NCBI GenBank assembly: GCA_043788745.1
Contig: JAYVTO010000310.1
Location: 1 to 64,000 of the forward strand
DNA: 64,000 bases
Source: JBBQWZ01 sp043788745
GTDB taxonomy: Bacteria > Acidobacteriota > Terriglobia > Bryobacterales > Bryobacteraceae
Direction: 5' to 3'
In this document: positions 1 through 8,462 of the stretch, one piece after another
Layout: each line of letters starts with the position of its first letter
Position numbering within the stretch: position 1 is the stretch's first letter
The notes under the pieces: generated by a model
What the model was told of the DNA's origin: nothing
Seen by the model: the letters and a program-made list of their open reading frames with translations, nothing else
The model's database searches: none
Translations under genes and position numbers: made by a program

Positions 1-183
1 TTCCCCCACCTTTTCAAAACAGCCGCCCATTCCAATATCTGATCGCCCCGCTTCCCTCACTACCGGTCATCCCAAGGCCCTTACCGGCGGATTAGGGGCT
101 GTGCTGTCAACGCGCGTTGCTTTCGGACGCGCGACATGATACGCTCAGTGCGCTCGTCAGCGTTACTCGAAACTTGGAGGAAA

Positions 184-762
184 ATGAACAGAATCAACGT
201 GCACATCGTTGGCGTCGCTGCCGGCATGTTCCTGATAAATGGCATCGCATCCGCGGGCAGCATCACTAACGCAATTTCGTGGACTGGCGTCGGTGGCTAC
301 ACTATGACCGGCCAGTTCCAATACTCGGACACCCTCGCGAATACCGGCAACATCGTAGGGTCCCAGCTCAGTTCATTTTTTATCCAGGGTTTCCTGAACG
401 GGTCGTCGATCGGGTCCTGGAATCTCGCCAGCGGCTTCACGGGCTTCCTTTTTAACTTTAATTTTAATACCACGACGCTGACATTCGCCCAAGGAGGGGC
501 TACCACGACTCCAACAGGGCAAGCCTGGAATACCACAGCCGGTGGCAGCACTTGCCCAAATCCGGGATTTGGTTTTGCCAGCGGATCCGCCGCCCAGGGA
601 TTTTGCGTCAATGGGTCCATAGTCAACGCGTCAGGCTCGCCTCCCAACGCCTTGGTGGCGACGGCCGGCGTTCCGGAACCGGCTACGTTAGCGCTCGTCG
701 GGCTCGGTTCATTGTTCTTGCTTTGCCGCAAGCCCAAATCCGCAAAGAGAATTGGGTGTTAG
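184..762 (+). CDS. PEP-CTERM sorting domain protein
   Basis: Predicted exported 192-residue protein. The start is the ATG at 184, preceded by GGAGGAAA; an in-frame ATG 48 bases upstream lacks such a site. The N-terminus has a hydrophobic segment (about residues 8-22) consistent with a signal peptide. The middle is rich in Gly, Ser, Thr and Asn, as is usual for PEP-CTERM surface proteins. The C-terminus carries the sorting signal: VPEP at residues 163-166, a hydrophobic helix, then a basic cluster (CRKPKSAKR). In this family the signal is processed by an exosortase/EpsH-type enzyme, which is not in the window. The substrate or surface role is unknown. The PEP-CTERM call is firm; anything beyond export and sorting is not supported. 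Confidence 0.85.
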   Translation: MNRINVHIVGVAAGMFLINGIASAGSITNAISWTGVGGYTMTGQFQYSDTLANTGNIVGSQLSSFFIQGFLNGSSIGSWNLASGFTGFLFNFNFNTTTLTFAQGGATTTPTGQAWNTTAGGSTCPNPGFGFASGSAAQGFCVNGSIVNASGSPPNALVATAGVPEPATLALVGLGSLFLLCRKPKSAKRIGC

Positions 763-1190
763 GAATCGTTGGCATCGTCCCCAATTAACGGGGTGGAAAC
801 AAAGGCGACAGTGACCAGGACAGTGACCTCAATTCCAATTTGTCCCCCTTGTTTTTCAATGAGGCGTCGGGTGTATCCCTCGACCGCGACGTTAGGTAGG
901 CAAACAAATTGGCCTTTGGGCATCGTAGGCATACAGCAGTGCCTGCAATCCGGCGTCAACAACATCTGGAACATGAACGATTTCCTGCGGCAGACATTCT
1001 AAGTCGCACTGCCGTCCGTGAATCGCGTTCGCTTTACCCTGTCGTTATCCAACACCCTTGGCGTCTTCAACACCGAAACGCGGGCCACCCTCATCAACTC
1101 CGTGGGGACTCCACGCGTAACCGCAGCCAACCATCCAGCCAGTAGATAGCCGCCTTGAATCGACTACGTCCCGTCTGTAAAGAAGCGTAA
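763..1190. other. intergenic stretch with a short coding-like vestige
   Basis: No complete gene is convincing here. On the + strand, 1003-1149 is open after a TAA at 1000-1002 and reads like protein (NRVRFTLSLSNTLGVFNTET and onward), but it has no start codon or ribosome binding site. The same frame before that TAA is also open from 769. This may be the decayed 3' end of a gene. The family was not recognised. Confidence 0.25.
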
Positions 1191-1958
1191 TCACTTCCGC
1201 GTGAACACTCCAACGCGGCGGTCTGTCACGGCACGAATGCCTTCGGCGTGATCGTCCATGCGCGCGAGGCGGCTTTGCTCGACGAATTCGTGATCGGTTT
1301 GCACCTTCACCGCGTCGGCGAGGCCGCGCCGCAGGGTCGCTCGCGTCGATTCCACCGCTGCCGGAGCGCATTCGGCGATCTCCATCGCCAGTTTCATCGC
1401 CTCGTCGCGCAATGTGCCGGCTGGCACGAGCGCATCCGCCAACCCCCACGCGACGGCTTCTTCGCCGCCGATGCGGCGTCCAGTGAGAAACATGAGGCTC
1501 GCCTTCTGTACGCCGATTAGCCGGGGCAGCGTGTGCGTCAAACCGAATCCAGGATGGATGTTCAGCTTCACGAAGTTCGCCGCGAAGCGCGCTTCCTGCG
1601 ACACGAGACGAAAATCGGCGACGAGGGCGACGCCTAAGCCGCCGCCGATGGCCGCGCCCTGGATCGCCGCAACAATCGGCTTCCGGCATGCGAACAAGCG
1701 GACCGCGTGATCGTACAAGCTGCCAACGGCGCCTGATACAATCTCGTTCTCGTCCTTCTGGAAGTTCGCTCCGGCGCAAAACGACTTGCCATGCGCCGCC
1801 AGCACCGACGCGCGGCAATCATCCGAAGCATCGAGCATCTCGAAGGCGTCCGCTAAGCTTGCAATCAACGCCAGATCAAAGAAATTGTGCGGCGGCCGCT
1901 GAATCTCGACCACCGCAATGTGCCCTTCGGTCAAGACTTCGACATCTCCAAATCGCAT
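1191..1958 (-). CDS. enoyl-CoA hydratase/isomerase (crotonase) family protein
   Basis: A 255-residue crotonase-fold protein expected to act on an acyl-CoA thioester. Both oxyanion-hole regions are visible: SFCAGANF near residue 60 and the glycine-rich AAIGGGLGVALVAD near residue 105. The two glutamates of classical hydratases (E144 and E164 of rat crotonase) seem to be missing. The aligned segments read FVKLNIHPGFG and ASLMFLTG. So a different crotonase-type reaction (isomerase, hydrolase or lyase) is as likely as hydration. The start ATG (complement of 1956-1958) overlaps the stop of the upstream acyl-CoA dehydrogenase by one base (TAATG), which indicates translational coupling in one operon. 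Both probably serve the same acyl-CoA degradation step series. Confidence 0.85.
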   Translation of the reverse strand: MRFGDVEVLTEGHIAVVEIQRPPHNFFDLALIASLADAFEMLDASDDCRASVLAAHGKSFCAGANFQKDENEIVSGAVGSLYDHAVRLFACRKPIVAAIQGAAIGGGLGVALVADFRLVSQEARFAANFVKLNIHPGFGLTHTLPRLIGVQKASLMFLTGRRIGGEEAVAWGLADALVPAGTLRDEAMKLAMEIAECAPAAVESTRATLRRGLADAVKVQTDHEFVEQSRLARMDDHAEGIRAVTDRRVGVFTRK

Positions 1959-3121
1959 TACTTCAACCTCAATAGTTTCCGCGCGATCACCCAACGATGG
2001 ACTTCGGATGGCCCTTCGTAGACGCGCATGTTTCGCACCGTGCTCGCCATCAATTGCAGTGGCATCTCTTTCGTCATTCCCATGGCACCGAAGGTCTGCA
2101 TCGCGTGGTCGACAATCTCCCATGCCATCTCCGTTGCGTAGACCTTGATCATCGAAAGCTCTGTACGGATGTCGCGGCCCTGGTCGGCTTTCCACGCCGC
2201 GTCGTACGTCATCATGCGGCAGGCGTGGATCTTCGTCGCGGCGTCGGCGACCCACCATTGGATCGTCTGGCGATCTGCGAGTTTGACGCCGAACGTCGAA
2301 CGTTGCCGTGCGTAGTCGATCATCATGTCGAGCGCCCGCTGCGCGATGCCTGTGCACGTCGACGCCATTTCAAGACGCCGCGTGGAGAGCCGCATCTGCA
2401 TCGGTCCGAAGCCTTGCCCCTCTTCGCCGAGCAACTTCGAAGCCGGCAAGCGACAATCGTCGAGTGCGACCTCGTACGTGAAGTGCCCCCCGATCATCGC
2501 GATCTTGCGGATGACATGAAAGCCCGGCGTGCCTTTGTCGAGCAAGAAGGCGGAGAACCCGCCGTGCTGGCCTTTCGTACGATCGGTGACGGCCATGAGA
2601 ATCGTGAAGTCGGCCTCCGCCGCCTTGCTGATCCAGATCTTTCGTCCGTTGATGATCCATTCGTCGCCGCGCTTCTCCGCGTGCGTCGCCATCGACGCCG
2701 GATCGCCGCCCGCACCCGGCTCCGAGATGCCGATCGCTGAAATCGTCTCGCCTCGTACGTAGGGCGCGAGATACTTCTCGCGCTGCTCGGCGTTCGCGAT
2801 CTGCGCGAGCATCCGCAGGTTCGGCGAATCCGGCGGGAATACGTACGGCGTCACGGTCTTGCCCAACTCCTCCGCCACGCCGACCATCGCGATGTGCGGC
2901 AGGTTCGAGCCGCCGACGTCTTCGGGGGCATTCAAGCCCCAGAGCCCGAGTTCGCGCGACTTCGCGTCGATCGGCTTGCGTTCTTCGTCGGTGAGGATGG
3001 TGCCTTCGCCATGCTCTTCTCGTTCGAGCACGACGCGTTCGAGAGGAGTCAGCTCTTCGCGCACGAATCGCGCGACGAGGTCCTTGAGCATTCGATGTTC
3101 GTCAGAGAGAGCGAAGTCCAC
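1958..3121 (-). CDS. acyl-CoA dehydrogenase
   Basis: A 387-residue FAD enzyme of usual family length that oxidises acyl-CoA to 2,3-enoyl-CoA. The N-terminal helical domain (MDFALSDEHRMLKDLVARFV) is followed by the middle beta domain with the GISEPGAGGDPASM segment. The C-terminal helical domain ends with YEGPSEVHRWVIARKLLRLK. The Glu of YEG lies where MCAD-type enzymes have their catalytic base. It is the first gene of a two-gene operon and is coupled by TAATG to the crotonase-fold gene. Substrate chain length or branching cannot be told from the sequence. Confidence 0.92.
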   Translation of the reverse strand: MDFALSDEHRMLKDLVARFVREELTPLERVVLEREEHGEGTILTDEERKPIDAKSRELGLWGLNAPEDVGGSNLPHIAMVGVAEELGKTVTPYVFPPDSPNLRMLAQIANAEQREKYLAPYVRGETISAIGISEPGAGGDPASMATHAEKRGDEWIINGRKIWISKAAEADFTILMAVTDRTKGQHGGFSAFLLDKGTPGFHVIRKIAMIGGHFTYEVALDDCRLPASKLLGEEGQGFGPMQMRLSTRRLEMASTCTGIAQRALDMMIDYARQRSTFGVKLADRQTIQWWVADAATKIHACRMMTYDAAWKADQGRDIRTELSMIKVYATEMAWEIVDHAMQTFGAMGMTKEMPLQLMASTVRNMRVYEGPSEVHRWVIARKLLRLK

Positions 3122-3235
3122 GAGCGCATCCGCCTTTCCCCACGCTCGCGATTCAGTGAGTCATGGGCTAAATGAATACCCTACCGCATCGACGCCGGTG
3201 TACGCGCCCCGCGCAAAGCTCGTTGCGTCGCTAGA

Positions 3236-3490
3236 ATGAAAGCCATGAAGCACCTCACGGTGGAACTGATCCTGGACCCTGAAATCAGCGGGTTCACAGT
3301 CCGCGTGCCCGATATTCCGGCGTACGGCGAGGGCGAGACCGAAGAGGAAGCGATCGCGGATCTCAAGGAAGCGTTAGCTGCCTAAATCGATCCGTTCGGT
3401 CTCGACGACGCGGCCTCTCGGTTGAATCCTCCGAGTTCGCTCCGGCAACTGGACCTGGAACTGGAAGATCTGGATCGTGCCGAGGCTTCC
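3236..3490 (+). pseudogene. HicB-like antitoxin gene with an in-frame TAA
   Basis: The ATG at 3236 opens a 49-residue frame (MKAMKHLTVELILDPEISGF and onward) ending in TEEEAIADLKEALAA. This is the partly degenerate HicB/RNase H-like fold of type II antitoxins. It stops at TAA 3383-3385, but the same frame continues without another stop as IDPFGLDDAASRLNPPSS and LRQLDLELEDL, which resembles the expected C-terminal half. HicB relatives usually have an aromatic residue where the TAA stands, so one base change from TAC or TAT could explain it. No HicA partner is adjacent. Either a 49-residue product is made or the gene is dead. The frame runs on into the downstream gene, so there is no natural end. 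The right coordinate is approximate. Confidence 0.6.
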
Positions 3491-3550
3491 GCGGGCCACG
3501 GGAGCAGCAGCGATGGTTGGACGCCGCCTGAATGCTATCCTGTTCGTTCC

Positions 3551-4459
3551 ATGTCAGACCTTGCCTTGCCGCTCTGCGCCGAGCGCGTCCACTTTGAAGA
3601 TTGGGAAAACTGTTGGCGGCTCACGAACGGGATTGTCGATCTCGTCGTCCCTATGGACTTCGGGCCGCGCATCATGCGCTTCGGCTTCACTCGAAAGCAG
3701 AACCTCCTGAAGACCTTCGGCCTTCCGCAGCCTGGCCAACGCATCCGTGGCGGACATCGCCTGTGGGCAGCGCCCGAAGTGCCGGCGTTCACGTGGGTCG
3801 TCGATACGGTTCCCGTCGACATCGAGTTCCGCAGCGACGGCATGCGTGTTCTCGGCGCGGTGGAGGCGCAGAGCAAGCTCCAAAAAGAAATGACGATTAC
3901 GCTTGCGCCGGATGCCGCCGATGTTTCGATCACACATCGCATCATCAATCGCGGCGACACGCCCGTGCGGCTGGCACCGTGGTCGTTGACGCAGATGGCC
4001 TATGGCGGTTGCGGTGTCTCCGGCTTTCCGCCGCGGGGCGAGCATCCTCGAGATTTGCTGCCTACGGGCTCGCTGGTGATGTGGTCGTATACGAATTTCT
4101 CAGATCCGAAGTGGAAGCTGCTGCGGAAGTATTGGGTCGTGCGTCCGGATGCGGATCATCCCGCCGCGCAGAAAGCCGGTATCTTTCTCGACCCGCCGTG
4201 GTGCGCCTATTTGCTGCACGGCGATCTCTACATTAAGCGCTCCGCCGCCGTCGCCGGACCTGAGTATCCCGACATGGGCTGCTCCGTCGAAATCTTTGTG
4301 AATGGCGTGATGATTGAATTGGAGACGATGGCGGCGCTGCACATGTTGCGTCCCGGCGAATCCATCGAGCACGAAGAGCGCTGGACGTTGCACTCCGGCA
4401 TTACGATGAATCACTGGACGGATGACGAGATCGACGCGACGATCGCTCCGCTGTTGTGA
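3551..4459 (+). CDS. galactose-mutarotase-like fold protein (DUF4380-like)
   Basis: A 302-residue protein that resembles the mutarotase-like beta-sandwich group often labelled DUF4380. Features are an early VDLVVPMDFGPRIMRFGF strand region, a central HRLWAAPE segment, and a late NGVMIELETM segment. No catalytic function is established for this group; carbohydrate binding is an inference from the fold. The start chosen is ATG 3551 (MSDLALPLCAERVHFEDWEN). The open frame reaches back to 3422, but that extension is the tail of the broken HicB-like gene. The gene stands alone on the + strand. Confidence 0.7.
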   Translation: MSDLALPLCAERVHFEDWENCWRLTNGIVDLVVPMDFGPRIMRFGFTRKQNLLKTFGLPQPGQRIRGGHRLWAAPEVPAFTWVVDTVPVDIEFRSDGMRVLGAVEAQSKLQKEMTITLAPDAADVSITHRIINRGDTPVRLAPWSLTQMAYGGCGVSGFPPRGEHPRDLLPTGSLVMWSYTNFSDPKWKLLRKYWVVRPDADHPAAQKAGIFLDPPWCAYLLHGDLYIKRSAAVAGPEYPDMGCSVEIFVNGVMIELETMAALHMLRPGESIEHEERWTLHSGITMNHWTDDEIDATIAPLL

Positions 4460-4656
4460 GCAGCGTTCCGCTTCTCTGACGATCGAGTGGCGCCAAGCCC
4501 AGGCCGAAGGCTTGTGCGATCTGTGGGACTCCCTGCCCACGCTTTTGGCGATTGACGCATCGTTTCCGAGGTGAGAGCTTCCAAACGGGAAGCATGGCCG
4601 CGCTCCGCTCCATCGGCTGCGGATTTACTTCTCGCCTCGATTACAATGGTCCTGTC

Positions 4657-5022
4657 ATGCTGAACCCGGGTTATAAGGCGGCCGTAAACGACGCGAAAGC
4701 GCGCGTGCGTGAGATCACCGTGGCGGAGTACAAGGCGCTGGCTGAGTCGGGCACGGCGCACGTGCTGGTAGACGTGCGCGAGGACAATGAGTTCGCGGCC
4801 GGGCACGCCATCGGCTCGACGCACTTGGGGAAGGGAATCATCGAGCGCGACATCGAGACGCTGCTTCCGGACAAGGCTGCGAAGCTCGTCCTCTATTGCG
4901 GAGGCGGGTACCGTTCGGCGTTGGCTGGCGATTCGATTCAGAAGATGGGTTACGGCGACGTCTGGTCGCTCGCCGGAGGCTGGAAGGATTGGCTTGCGGC
5001 CGGGTTGCCAGTGGAGAAGTAA
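4657..5022 (+). CDS. single-domain rhodanese-like protein
   Basis: A 121-residue protein covering one rhodanese domain. It has the DVREDNEFAAGHAIGSTHL substrate-side motif and the active loop CGGGYRS with the nucleophile Cys81. The family transfers sulfane sulfur or binds persulfide as a carrier. The usual domain length is about 100-120 residues, so the gene is complete. The start ATG 4657 lies just after a TACAAT box at 4643-4648. The longer open frame back to 4552 has no better start. No signal peptide is seen, so it is probably cytoplasmic. The physiological sulfur donor is unknown. Confidence 0.88.
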   Translation: MLNPGYKAAVNDAKARVREITVAEYKALAESGTAHVLVDVREDNEFAAGHAIGSTHLGKGIIERDIETLLPDKAAKLVLYCGGGYRSALAGDSIQKMGYGDVWSLAGGWKDWLAAGLPVEK

Positions 5023-5180
5023 CTGCGTCTCGTGCCAGCAGGCGGGATCGCCGTGGTCCGACATCCGCGAGCGACGGGGTGCCAAGCCCGGCGAAGTAAT
5101 CGGGCTTGCCGACGCCTTACTCCGGTGGCCCGCCCCGCAGACCTGGACTCAGCTACAATCGCGTAATCAAAGGAAGTGTC

Positions 5181-7187
5181 ATGACACGACTCACCCTCGC
5201 GCTGGTCTGCGCTCTTTCGCTCCTCTCCGCAGGCACTAAGAAGTTCACTGTCGAAGACTCGCTCGCGATCAACCGCGTCGCCGGGCCCAAGTTTTCGCCA
5301 GACGGCAATTGGGTCGTCTACACACAAACCGAATGGGACCAGAAAGGCGACCGCATGGTCTCGCACGTCTGGCTCACCGGTGCCAAAGGCAGCGCGACTC
5401 CCGTCAAACTCACCAACGGTGAGAAGGGCGAATCCGCGCCCGCATGGTCACCCGACGGTAAGCACATCGCCTTCCTCGCCGACCGCACTGCCACGGCAGC
5501 CGGAGCCGCCCCAACCGAAGGCGCACGCGCCGCCACGCAAATCTGGCTTATCCGTCCCGCCGGCGGCGAAGCCGAAAAGCTGACCTCCGAAGAGAACTCC
5601 GTCACCGCTTTCAAGTGGTCGCCCAATGGAAAGCACGTCGCCTTCCTGACCCGCGACACGCCCAAGGACAAAGCCGATCGCGAGAAGCGCAAGAAAGACA
5701 AGTTCGACGCCATCCTCGTCGACTCCGGTTTCACATACGCACACATCTGGACGATTGACCTTGTGTCCAAGAAGAAAGACCGCATCACGGAAGGCGCCTA
5801 CTCCGCCGCGAGCCCTGCCTGGTCGCCCGACTCCAAATCCATCGCCTTCGTGCGCACCACCAACGGAGCGCAAGACAGCGGCTACTTCGTCCTCGACCCC
5901 GACAAGAACTCGGATATATACGTCGTCAACGCGGCTCCCAGCGCGACGCCGCGTAAGCTCACCACGAACCTCGGCCCCGACACCAACCCCGTCTGGTCTC
6001 CCGACGGAACCCATATCGCCTACGTCGCGCAAAGCGACCCGAAAGCCTGGGCCGGCAAGAACGAAATCATGATCGTGCCCGCTGCCGGAGGCACTCCGCG
6101 TAACGTCACGCCTGATTTTCCGGATGGCGCCGGAGCCAACCTGAAATGGTCGCCGGACGGCAAGAGCATCTATTGGGATTCCGCCGAAGGCCTCCGCCAT
6201 CACCTCTTCCGCGTGCCCGCAAGCGGCGGCCGCTTCGTCCACGTCACGGAAGGCGAACGCCTCCATTCGGACTTTGACCTCTCCGCAGACGGTACCCGCG
6301 CCGTCTCCGTTATTGACGACGGCAAAGCCCCGCCGGACATCTGGTCGCTCGATCTCAACGGCAGCGGCCGCGGCAAACTTACCAACGCCAATCCGCAAGT
6401 CGCCGACTTCGACATCGCCAACGCCGAAGCCGTCCGCTGGAAGGGTCCGGACAACTTCGACGTCGAAGGCCTACTCACCTATCCGCTCGGCTACACGCCC
6501 GGCAAGAAGATTCCGCTGGTCGTTTCCATTCACGGCGGACCCTACGGGGCTCACAGTGCCCGCTTCGACGCCCGCTCGCAAATCTTCGCCGCCCACGGCT
6601 ACGCGGTGTTAGCGCCGAATCCTCGCGGGTCAACAGGCTACGGAATGAAGTTCGAAACTGCGAACATTAGCGACTGGGGAGGAAAAGATTTCGGCGACAT
6701 CATGGCCGGCGTCGACGCGCTAGTCGCGAAGGGCATCGCGGATCCCGACAAGATGGTCGTCATGGGAGGCAGCTACGGCGGCTTCATGACCTTCTGGACC
6801 ATCACCCAAACCAACCGCTTCAAAGCCGCCATCGGCCACGCCGGAATCAGCGACTGGTACAGCTTCCACGGCCAGAGCGACATCCCCGGCCTGATGGAAT
6901 ATGGCTTCGGAGGCCAGCCCTGGGTGTCGACAGAAACGTACCGCAAATTCTCGCCGATGACGTTCGTGGGCCGTGTGAAGACACCGATCATGATCACCCA
7001 CGGAGAACAGGATCGCCGAGTCGCCATCGCCCAAGCCGAAGAATATTACCGAGCCTTAAAGGGAGTCGGAGTAGAAACCATCTTCGTGCGCTACCCAAGA
7101 GAAGGCCACGGAATCGCCGAGCCGAATCACCAGGTCGACTTGGTAGGTCGGCAGTTGGAGTGGTTTAAGCGCCACCTGGGGAATTGA
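5181..7187 (+). CDS. S9 family peptidase (prolyl oligopeptidase / DPP IV type)
   Basis: A 668-residue exported serine peptidase. The start ATG 5181 begins a signal peptide (MTRLTLALVCALSLLSAG) and follows AAAGGAAG and a TACAAT box at 5154-5159. Residues about 25-410 hold WD40-like/PD40 propeller repeats (several W-S-P-D-G-K motifs). The C-terminal alpha/beta hydrolase domain has the nucleophile Ser531 in GGSYGGFM, Asp611 in GEQDRR and His643 in GHGIAEP. The complete triad predicts an active enzyme that removes dipeptides or cleaves short peptides after Pro or Ala. It is probably periplasmic and used for peptide scavenging. It is monocistronic, and a palindromic repeat follows it. Confidence 0.92.
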   Translation: MTRLTLALVCALSLLSAGTKKFTVEDSLAINRVAGPKFSPDGNWVVYTQTEWDQKGDRMVSHVWLTGAKGSATPVKLTNGEKGESAPAWSPDGKHIAFLADRTATAAGAAPTEGARAATQIWLIRPAGGEAEKLTSEENSVTAFKWSPNGKHVAFLTRDTPKDKADREKRKKDKFDAILVDSGFTYAHIWTIDLVSKKKDRITEGAYSAASPAWSPDSKSIAFVRTTNGAQDSGYFVLDPDKNSDIYVVNAAPSATPRKLTTNLGPDTNPVWSPDGTHIAYVAQSDPKAWAGKNEIMIVPAAGGTPRNVTPDFPDGAGANLKWSPDGKSIYWDSAEGLRHHLFRVPASGGRFVHVTEGERLHSDFDLSADGTRAVSVIDDGKAPPDIWSLDLNGSGRGKLTNANPQVADFDIANAEAVRWKGPDNFDVEGLLTYPLGYTPGKKIPLVVSIHGGPYGAHSARFDARSQIFAAHGYAVLAPNPRGSTGYGMKFETANISDWGGKDFGDIMAGVDALVAKGIADPDKMVVMGGSYGGFMTFWTITQTNRFKAAIGHAGISDWYSFHGQSDIPGLMEYGFGGQPWVSTETYRKFSPMTFVGRVKTPIMITHGEQDRRVAIAQAEEYYRALKGVGVETIFVRYPREGHGIAEPNHQVDLVGRQLEWFKRHLGN

Positions 7188-7249
7188 GGCTTTGCGCGCG
7201 ATCTAACGAACCCAGCCCGTAAAGGGCGAGTATGCCCAGCGGATTGCCC

Positions 7250-7276
7250 CGAGGCGCGACCGTAAGGTCGCGCGTA
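7250..7276. repeat. dispersed GC-rich palindromic repeat (copy 1)
   Basis: The inverted repeat GCGCGACC-GTAA-GGTCGCGC lies at 7254-7273 with flanks CGAG and GTA. Close copies occur at 35573-35600, 35622-35645, 40532-40559 and, as a perfect 20-base palindrome, at 46049-46068. All are intergenic. The pattern resembles REP-type elements. A role in transcript end formation is possible but not shown. Confidence 0.75.
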
Positions 7277-7310
7277 AACGGTGCGCCCCAATCGCAGGCG
7301 GGGAGAGAGC

Positions 7311-7886
7311 CTACATCCGCGCAAACAACTCGGCGAGCGCGATTTCCCAACCGCCGAACATCGCTGACCGCAAAACATCCCCGACCCCAAACACCGCGAC
7401 ACTCGCGTACGCCGGACCCTGCAGGCGCAACACCTCAACCGTCAACGCTTCCGGGTCCACGATCCAATACTCCGTGATTCCTGCCTGCGCGTACTCAGAC
7501 CGTTTCACCACCCGATCCTTGTGCTCCGTGCCCTCAGAGAGAATCTCAACCGCCAAATCCGGGACACCCCAATACGTGCCAATCCGGTCCGCATGCGCTG
7601 CCGACATGAACATCAAGTCCGGTTCGCGAACCTTGCCCGGCCATAACCGCGCCGGCAGCGGAGCAAAACAAATCATCCCCAATTTGTGCGCCATCGCAAA
7701 AGCGTGCAGCGAAAACGAAAGCCGCAAGAGAACACTCTGATGAAACCACGTAGGCAGAGGCAAAACCTCCAATTCGCCGTCAGAGAGTTCGACGAGACGC
7801 CCCCGATCGGCGAGCGGAAAGTACTCCGCCTCGGTCCAATCGCCGGGCGAAGGCAGTAGCGCGAGAATCGATTCTTGAGACGCCAT
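7311..7886 (-). CDS. Uma2 family (DUF820) PD-(D/E)XK nuclease-fold protein
   Basis: A 191-residue protein of the Uma2/DUF820 family, which has a restriction-endonuclease fold and no firmly known role. Visible are the LVELSDGELEVLP segment, PDLMFMS, VPDLAVEILSEGT and KRSEYAQAGITEYWIVDPE, which carry the D, E and K residues of the nuclease-like core. The start ATG (complement of 7884-7886, MASQESILALLPSP) fits family N-termini; the frame is open to 7952 but that extension looks noncoding. Such genes occur in many copies in cyanobacteria, Acidobacteria and Chloroflexi and are thought to be mobile. It is a single gene with no partner. Confidence 0.85.
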   Translation of the reverse strand: MASQESILALLPSPGDWTEAEYFPLADRGRLVELSDGELEVLPLPTWFHQSVLLRLSFSLHAFAMAHKLGMICFAPLPARLWPGKVREPDLMFMSAAHADRIGTYWGVPDLAVEILSEGTEHKDRVVKRSEYAQAGITEYWIVDPEALTVEVLRLQGPAYASVAVFGVGDVLRSAMFGGWEIALAELFARM

Positions 7887-7974
7887 ATTCGCTCGAACAA
7901 CAGTATAACTCCGCCTGGCTGATTCTCCCGCGAGCGCTACAATCCAATCCATGGAACTACCTCCATGAACGTGG

Positions 7975-8459
7975 TCATGCGATAAACCACACTCGCATCA
8001 TCTTCTCGATCAACTCGAACCGGCGCAGTTTGAAGCGGTTCTCCAGTTGCTCCTCGTCATGGCGGACCCCGTCGCCGCGTCGCTCCGCAATGCCCCCTTT
8101 GACGACGAACCGGAAACGCTAGAAGAGCGCATCGCTGTTGAGCGTGCTCGCGCCGAGACCGGGCCCGGAACGTTAAACGATGACCTTGTTCGTGAATACC
8201 GCCTTCGCTCAACGGCATTTATCTGGACGGACAAAGCGAAGGGTGAGCTGCGCAGGATTGATCGGGAAGGTGCACTCATTCTCGAGACCCTCGCTAAGTA
8301 CGAGAAGACTGCCCAGGACAACGGAAGGGTTCTACCGATTGGCGACGTCGCGTGGGCGACTATCGCGTGCGGTTTCAGGTCCTACCAGATCGGACGCTTC
8401 GCATCCCGAGCGTGAACCACCGCCGCGAAGCGTACCGCGAACCGATCGATTACCCTTAG
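7975..8459 (+). pseudogene. decayed toxin-antitoxin module (antitoxin plus RelE/ParE-like toxin)
   Basis: From 7975 one frame reads an antitoxin-like segment (HSHHLLDQLEPAQFEAVLQL, then EETLEERIAVERARAE-like helices). Without a stop it runs into a RelE/ParE-type toxin (FIWTDKAKGELRRIDREGAL and onward). Near 8335 the toxin homology jumps frame: the adjacent frame gives WRRRVGDYRVRFQVLP and SVNHRREAYREPIDYP, ending at TAG 8457-8459. No good start codon precedes the antitoxin; the ATG at 7951 stops after five codons. So the missing antitoxin end and a one-base-type shift in the toxin have destroyed the module. The family assignment rests on the typical RVGDYRVRF and HRREAY motifs. Confidence 0.6.
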
Positions 8460-8462
8460 GAG

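Noticed and set aside
769..1002. 77-codon open frame after the PEP-CTERM gene
   Set aside because: It has no binding site or family similarity. Only a possible vestige is noted.
3383..3385. Recoding of the stop inside the HicB-like gene
   Set aside because: The codon is TAA, which is not used for selenocysteine, and no Cys is expected at that place.
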